Assembly: GCA_016215025.1 (NCBI GenBank)
Contig: JACRMI010000190.1
Span: forward strand, 1 to 60,218
Direction: 5' to 3'
Length of the DNA stretch: 60,218 bases
From: Chloroflexota bacterium
GTDB taxonomy: Bacteria; Chloroflexota; Anaerolineae; UBA4142
In this document: positions 55,930 through 60,218 of the stretch, piece after piece
How positions within the stretch are numbered: position 1 is the first letter of the stretch
Layout: the number at the start of each line of letters is the position of its first letter
Program-made: the position numbers and the translations under genes
Notes under the pieces: model-generated
Databases searched by the model: none
Seen by the model: the letters and a program-made list of their open reading frames with translations, nothing else
What the model was told of the DNA's origin: nothing

Positions 55930-58900
55930 ATGAAACCGCCTCGTATTTATTTTCTCGGGACTGCCAAGTTCGAGATCGATGGCAAGCCGGTCGAATTGCC
56001 CGCGGCAAAATCGATTGCGCTGCTGGCTTTTCTCGCCGTAAACCATGAACCCCAATCGCGTGATCGTCTCTTGGGTTTGTTGTGGGCGGAAAGCTCGGAC
56101 GAAGCTGCGCGCAAAAACTTGCGCAACGCGCTCTGGTCGATTCGCAAAACACTGGGCGAAGATGTGTTGCAAACCGAGAGTGACAAACTAATGCTAGACG
56201 ATTCGGTTTGGGTCGATGTGCGCGAATTCGAGAAAACCTCCAAACCATCAGCTCTTAGTTTGTATCGCGGACCTTTGCTCGATGGGTTCTCACTTGATAA
56301 TGCATCCGATTACGAAATTTGGCTCACGGGCGAGCGCGAACGACTCGCGCAGCTATTGGCGCGCGCACTTGACTCGCTAGTTAAAGCGCAACGCGCGAAG
56401 AACGATTGGCGTGTCGTAATCGAAACGGCGCAGCGTGCGCTCGCATTCGACAACTTGCAGGAGCCGATGTATCGCGCATTGATGGAGGCGCACGCACGTC
56501 TCGGCGAACGCGCGGATGCACTACGTCAATACGATTCGCTCGTCGTCGCGCTTGAACGTGAGTTGGGCGTCGAGCCGCTGTCTGAAACTAAAGAACTGCG
56601 CGCTGCAATTGTCACAGGCAGTGTTGGGGCGAATCGTCCTTCGACTCTGCTTCGCGCCTCTCAGGATGATTCGCTGCGCAAGAAACCATCGCCCATTCGC
56701 TTTGTCGGTCGCGAGAAAGAATGCGCTGCGTTAGATGAAGAATTGGCGACGGTACGACAGGGCAATGCGCGCATCGCGCTCTTGGTCGGCGAATTAGGCA
56801 TCGGCAAATCGCGTTTGTGGAAGGAATGGTCAAGTGGAATTTCTGGCGCGACGATTTTGCAAGCGCGTTGTTTGCAATCGACCCAGGCGCTCCCGTTTAC
56901 GCCCGTGGTCGAGCTGTTCAACAATCGTACGGTGATGCAGAAATTCAATGGACCCTCGTCGCCGATTGCGCCGGTGTGGCTCGCCCAAGTGGCGCGCCTC
57001 ATCCCAGGTTTCGCCAGCACAATTCCCAATTTACCAAAGTTGTCGGCGCTGCCGGCAGAAGAAGAACGTCAACGTCTGTTCGAAGCGTTGGCACAATGTG
57101 TCATCGCATTGGGCGCATCGCCGCTCGTCGTTTTTATCGACGATGTGCATTGGGCGGATCGCGCCACGCTCGACTGGCTCGATTATCTAGTTCACCGATT
57201 GGAGCATCATCCGGTTTTGCTGATCGTCGCCTATCGCAACGAAGATGCGACATCGACGCTGGTGCGTTTTGTAGCAGGTTGGGGTCGCGAAGGATTGACG
57301 CGGCGAATTTCGCTAGAGCGCCTCACGCCCGAACAATCGGCGATGCTCGTTGCATCTTTGGGTGGCGATCCGTTGCTCGCCGCGCGCGCGCAATCCCAAA
57401 GCGCCGGTAATCCGTATTTCTTGATAGAACTTTATCGCGCTCCGTCGGGCAGTATTCCGTCTGCGCTGAACGATCTCGTGCGTGCGCGCGTCGATACCTT
57501 GCCAGAAACGGCGCGGCAAGTCGTTCAAGCCGCTGCAATTCTCCAATCGGATTTTGATTTTGCGCTTTTGCGGCGCACGAGTGGGCGCGGTGAAGAAGAG
57601 ACTGTGCAGGCGCTCGATACTTTGATCGGCGCAAATATTTTGGCGGAGCGCGAGGCCGAGTACGAGTTTGCGCATCCGCTGGTCGCAGCGATTGTGCGCG
57701 ATGGACTCTCTGGCACGCGCCGCGCGTTTTTGCATCGCAGGGCGGCAGACGCACTCGAATCGACTTTTGCGGGGCGGCTCGCTTCGATTGCCGCACGACT
57801 CGCCGAGCATTATGCGCACGCGAACGATTCGAAAAATGCTGCACGTTTTGCGGAACTCGCTGGGGAACATGCGTTGATGCTCGCCTCGCCACACGAAGCC
57901 GCCGACTTTTATCGGCGCGCGCTTGAACTTGAAGCGACGCCATCGCGACAAATGGGACTCGGTCGCGCGTTGTTGCGAGCAGGCGAATTGGATTTGGCAC
58001 AGCACGCGTTTGGTGCGGCGCTGGATGATTTTGAATCGATAGGCGATCAAAAGAATGCAGCGCGCGCGGCTCTTTCACTCTCCGAAACTTTTTTTCCTTC
58101 GGGTCGATTCGACGAAGGCGCGCGTTGGATGGAAAAAGCATTTTCGTTCCTGGGAGGCGCTTCCGATCCAGAGGGTCATGCGTTGGCTCATTTGTCTTTG
58201 GCGAGTCGAACAAATCGCGGCGAGTTGTCCGAAGCATCCGAGCAACACGCGCAAGAAGCGATTCGGATAGCAGACGAAAATGATCTGCCCGCGATCGCAG
58301 CACGCGCTTATTTGGTCCTGGGGAATTTGTTGGCGGAGAAAGGTGATCTGTCGCGCGCGAACCAAGCGTATCGTCAAACCATTGCGCAAGCGCAAGTTGT
58401 CGGCGACGATTATCAGCAAGTCTTGGGATACAATAACTTGGCGTATCACTCGTTGCTTGCCGGTGATTTAGAGACAGCGCGCGAGAGTGTCAAGCAAGGT
58501 CTTGCGCTCTCTGAATCGCGCGGCTTGCAATTGCCGTTGCAATATCTCTACAGCACGAGTGGTGAAATTGCGTTAGCCGAAAAAAAGTGGAACGAAGCCG
58601 AGGATTGGTTTAACCGGGGTCTCGTCCAAGCGCAAGCCCACCACAATCGAGAACAAACGGCGGGCTATAACGCGAACCTTGCGCTGGTCGCGCGCGGGCG
58701 CGGTGATTTAGATGGTGCATTGGTTCTGCTCGAACAGGCGCAACGTCAAGCGGCGTCTCTCACCGCGCCGCATCTGCAAACTCAAATCGATTTGTGGTTG
58801 ACCGAGTTGTATTTGGAACGCGGCGAACGCGCGGCGGCACTCGAAGCATTAGCGCGCGCACAAGCGCGGCTCGCCGATGGAACCCGCCGCAAATTGATTG

Positions 58901-58932
58901 AATGGGCGCAGCGATTGCAAAAGCAATTATAA
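55930..58932 (+). CDS. BTAD-ATPase-TPR transcriptional regulator (SARP/AfsR-like)
   Basis: 1000 aa. An N-terminal winged-helix region (residues 1-95: FLGTAKFEIDGKPVELPAAKS, LRNALWSIRKTLGE) is followed by a BTAD (about 100-235, ALAFDNLQEPMYRALMEAHARLG). An AAA/NACHT-like ATPase begins at FVGREKE (Walker A LVGELGIGKSRL with Lys293, Walker B LVVFIDDVHWAD), and the C-terminal 350 residues are TPR repeats. This is a large signal-integrating activator whose targets are unknown. Residues about 233-256 (NRPSTLLRASQDDSLRKKPS) are encoded by DNA that matches the CTTCG..CTCAGGATGA word of repeat family A. No ribosome site; leaderless start. Confidence 0.92.
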   Translation: MKPPRIYFLGTAKFEIDGKPVELPAAKSIALLAFLAVNHEPQSRDRLLGLLWAESSDEAARKNLRNALWSIRKTLGEDVLQTESDKLMLDDSVWVDVREFEKTSKPSALSLYRGPLLDGFSLDNASDYEIWLTGERERLAQLLARALDSLVKAQRAKNDWRVVIETAQRALAFDNLQEPMYRALMEAHARLGERADALRQYDSLVVALERELGVEPLSETKELRAAIVTGSVGANRPSTLLRASQDDSLRKKPSPIRFVGREKECAALDEELATVRQGNARIALLVGELGIGKSRLWKEWSSGISGATILQARCLQSTQALPFTPVVELFNNRTVMQKFNGPSSPIAPVWLAQVARLIPGFASTIPNLPKLSALPAEEERQRLFEALAQCVIALGASPLVVFIDDVHWADRATLDWLDYLVHRLEHHPVLLIVAYRNEDATSTLVRFVAGWGREGLTRRISLERLTPEQSAMLVASLGGDPLLAARAQSQSAGNPYFLIELYRAPSGSIPSALNDLVRARVDTLPETARQVVQAAAILQSDFDFALLRRTSGRGEEETVQALDTLIGANILAEREAEYEFAHPLVAAIVRDGLSGTRRAFLHRRAADALESTFAGRLASIAARLAEHYAHANDSKNAARFAELAGEHALMLASPHEAADFYRRALELEATPSRQMGLGRALLRAGELDLAQHAFGAALDDFESIGDQKNAARAALSLSETFFPSGRFDEGARWMEKAFSFLGGASDPEGHALAHLSLASRTNRGELSEASEQHAQEAIRIADENDLPAIAARAYLVLGNLLAEKGDLSRANQAYRQTIAQAQVVGDDYQQVLGYNNLAYHSLLAGDLETARESVKQGLALSESRGLQLPLQYLYSTSGEIALAEKKWNEAEDWFNRGLVQAQAHHNREQTAGYNANLALVARGRGDLDGALVLLEQAQRQAASLTAPHLQTQIDLWLTELYLERGERAAALEALARAQARLADGTRRKLIEWAQRLQKQL
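56640..56672 (+). repeat. family A repeat fragment inside a coding linker
   Basis: TTCGACTCTGCTTCGCGCCT and CTCAGGATGATTC follow each other in the linker between the BTAD and ATPase domains. The words match the right end of family A (compare GAGTCGCTCCTCAGGATGAC at 34031). Confidence 0.55.
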
Positions 58933-58956
58933 GCAGCGTGTCATTATCAAGCGGAT

Positions 58957-59008
58957 GCAACGAAGCAGTCCCCAATTTAGGTTGGAGATTGCTTCGTCGC
59001 TTTTTTTT
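58957..59008. repeat. GCAACGAAGCA repeat, may also terminate the regulator gene
   Basis: GCAACGAAGCAGTCCCCAA at the left and TTGGAGATTGCTTCGTCGC at the right pair with about three mismatches, followed by TTTTTTTT. Same family as 34607. Confidence 0.65.
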
Positions 59009-59092
59009 GCGACGAAAAAACTACCGAATGGTTTGACGGATGTGATCTCTCTTGTCACACGTCAACCGTCGATTTCCTAAAGGAGGAGAGCA

Positions 59093-60136
59093 TTGAGCAC
59101 CAAACCCCCTATCCCACCATCTGGAATGGGAGACGACAGTCTGCGTAATTACCTCGTCGAAGAATTCGTCGAGGACTATCAAGACGGGCGCATCACGCGC
59201 CGCGAGGCGCTGGGAAAACTCGCCGCGATTTTCGGCAGCATGGCCGTCGCGACGAATTTTCTTGCGGCGTGCGCCCCCGCGCCCACGGCGACGCCGGTGC
59301 CGCCCACAGCGACCACTGCTCGACCGACGGCTGCGCCGACGATGGCTCCGACGACCGCGCCAACATCAGCGCCGACTGCGGCTGCGACGTCGTCTGCGAC
59401 ATCATCGGCCGGCGCAACCAGTCCGCTTAGTGTTGCCGCCAATGATCCTGCCATCGAAGCGAAGATGGTCGAATTCAAATCGGGCGCAGACACGATCATG
59501 GCGTACATGGCAAAGCCCAAAGGCGATGGTCCATTTCCGATCGTGCTCGTATGTCACGAGAATCGCGGACTGCTCGAGCACATCAAAGATGTGACGCGAC
59601 GGGCAGCCAAAGCGGGCTATGCCGCGCTCGGCGTCGATTTGCTTTCGCGCGAAGGCGGTACGGAGAAGGTTGGCGCGAACGTGCCGGGCGTGTTGGGCAA
59701 CATTCCGCCGCAGCGCTTTGTAGACGATTTTCGCGCAGGGCTGACGTACATGCAGAGTCAATCGTTTGCGCGCAAAGATCGCGCCGGCATGGTCGGTTTT
59801 TGTTTCGGTGGCGGCGTGACGTGGCGCAGTGCGCAAGAAATCGCGGATCTCAAGGCAGCCGTGCCGTACTATGGACCGAATCCGCCGTTAGAAAATGTCG
59901 GTAAGACTCAAGCGGCGGTGCTGGCGATGTACGGCGCGAACGACACGCGCATCAATGCCGGGATTCCCGACATTGAGAACGCGATGAAGCAGAACGGCAA
60001 GACGTTCGAAAAGATAATCTACCCGAATGCGGGTCACGCCTTCAACAATGATACCGGCGCTAGTCACAACGCCGATGCGGCGAAGGATGCGTGGGCAAAG
60101 ACGCTCGCGTGGTTTGAAAAATATCTAAAGAGCTGA
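59093..60136 (+). CDS. Tat-exported dienelactone hydrolase family lipoprotein
   Basis: 347 aa. TTG 59093 is chosen because AAAGGAGG lies seven bases upstream. Twin arginines Arg36-Arg37 (ITRREALGKLAAIF) and a following lipobox FLAACAP indicate Tat export and lipid anchoring. Residues about 60-110 are an Ala/Thr/Pro/Ser linker. The catalytic domain has the Cys-Asp-His triad Cys237 (GFCFGGG), Asp284 (GANDTR) and His315 (NAGHAF). The family hydrolyses lactones and esters; the true substrate is unknown. A terminator follows at 60157. Confidence 0.92.
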   Translation: MSTKPPIPPSGMGDDSLRNYLVEEFVEDYQDGRITRREALGKLAAIFGSMAVATNFLAACAPAPTATPVPPTATTARPTAAPTMAPTTAPTSAPTAAATSSATSSAGATSPLSVAANDPAIEAKMVEFKSGADTIMAYMAKPKGDGPFPIVLVCHENRGLLEHIKDVTRRAAKAGYAALGVDLLSREGGTEKVGANVPGVLGNIPPQRFVDDFRAGLTYMQSQSFARKDRAGMVGFCFGGGVTWRSAQEIADLKAAVPYYGPNPPLENVGKTQAAVLAMYGANDTRINAGIPDIENAMKQNGKTFEKIIYPNAGHAFNNDTGASHNADAAKDAWAKTLAWFEKYLKS

Positions 60137-60156
60137 CGGCGGACCGCCGACGGCAG

Positions 60157-60190
60157 ACGGAAGACAATGATGGTCTTCCGTTTTGTTTTG
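60157..60190 (+). terminator. intrinsic terminator of the hydrolase gene
   Basis: ACGGAAGAC (60157-60165) pairs with GTCTTCCGT (60173-60181), then TTTTGTTTTG. Confidence 0.8.
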
Positions 60191-60199
60191 TCAATTTTG

Positions 60200-60218
60200 T
60201 TTGTCATTCTGAGCCTGT
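60200..60218. repeat. left end of a family A repeat, cut by the window edge
   Basis: TTTGTCATTCTGAGC matches the left terminus of the dispersed family; the rest lies outside. Confidence 0.6.

Overview
The window reads as a 60 kb chromosomal stretch from a bacterium, most likely a member of the Chloroflexota (Anaerolineae-like). This is an inference from gene content: Elp3, a TtuA/TtuB tRNA thiolation pair, a BTAD-ATPase-TPR regulator, a CarD-type regulator, a GbsR-controlled ABC exporter, a sortase and Tat/lipoprotein precursors with Pro/Thr linkers. The very many short palindromic repeats between genes also fit. No rRNA, CRISPR array, phage or transposase was seen. Almost all genes lie on the + strand; the exceptions are a small membrane gene (282-413), a glycoside hydrolase (7501-8811), the 47-51.9 kb block and one tRNA.

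Layout. 0-3 kb: small membrane proteins, a broken FRG-domain gene and oligoendopeptidase F. 3-6 kb: the 5-oxoprolinase set pxpA and a fused pxpB-pxpC, then a decayed LVIVD-repeat gene and carD. 6-9.6 kb: two exported proteins and a metallo-beta-lactamase-fold hydrolase. 9.7-20.0 kb: a long apparent operon with a GbsR/MarR-type regulator (clear sigma70 promoter overlapped by a palindromic operator), a double-length FtsX-type permease, three isoprenylcysteine-methyltransferase-like membrane proteins, an HlyD-like adaptor, two soluble methyltransferases, two broken leucine-carboxyl-methyltransferase-family genes, a small membrane protein and the ABC ATPase. 20.3-21.2 kb: a J-domain/membrane-anchor/DsbA-like protein whose first active-site cysteine codon is an in-frame TGA followed by a perfect hairpin, a strong selenoprotein candidate. 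21-34 kb: housekeeping and transport genes (EamA transporters, CPBP protease, YbaK, alcohol dehydrogenase, ferredoxin, DinB, enoyl-CoA hydratase, ferritin-like protein and others). 34.7-37.2 kb: an alpha/beta-hydrolase fused to an acyl-CoA ligase. 38.3-39.6 kb: TtuB-TtuA. 39.8-41.4 kb: MurJ. 41.5-46.9 kb: AAA ATPase, FAD oxidoreductase, exported protein, sortase. 47.0-51.9 kb (- strand): membrane protein, histidine kinase, tRNA-Val(CAC), membrane dipeptidase, Trm9-like methyltransferase. 51.9-60.1 kb: Elp3 (divergent from the Trm9-like gene), YceI, methyltransferase, ferredoxin reductase, BTAD regulator and a Tat-exported dienelactone hydrolase.

Themes. (1) The redox protein with TGA at its catalytic Cys plus a SECIS-like hairpin is the most exciting item. 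(2) The exporter/methyltransferase operon looks like an uncharacterised export-and-methylate system that is losing two of its methyltransferases. (3) Elp3, a Trm9-like methyltransferase and a ubiquitin-like/TtuA thiolase resemble the parts of the eukaryotic/archaeal mcm5s2U pathway. (4) Short repeat words that fill the intergenic spaces also appear in frame inside linkers of several conserved proteins (MurJ, TtuA, the FtsX fusion, the BTAD regulator), similar in principle to protein-coding palindromic elements of Rickettsia.
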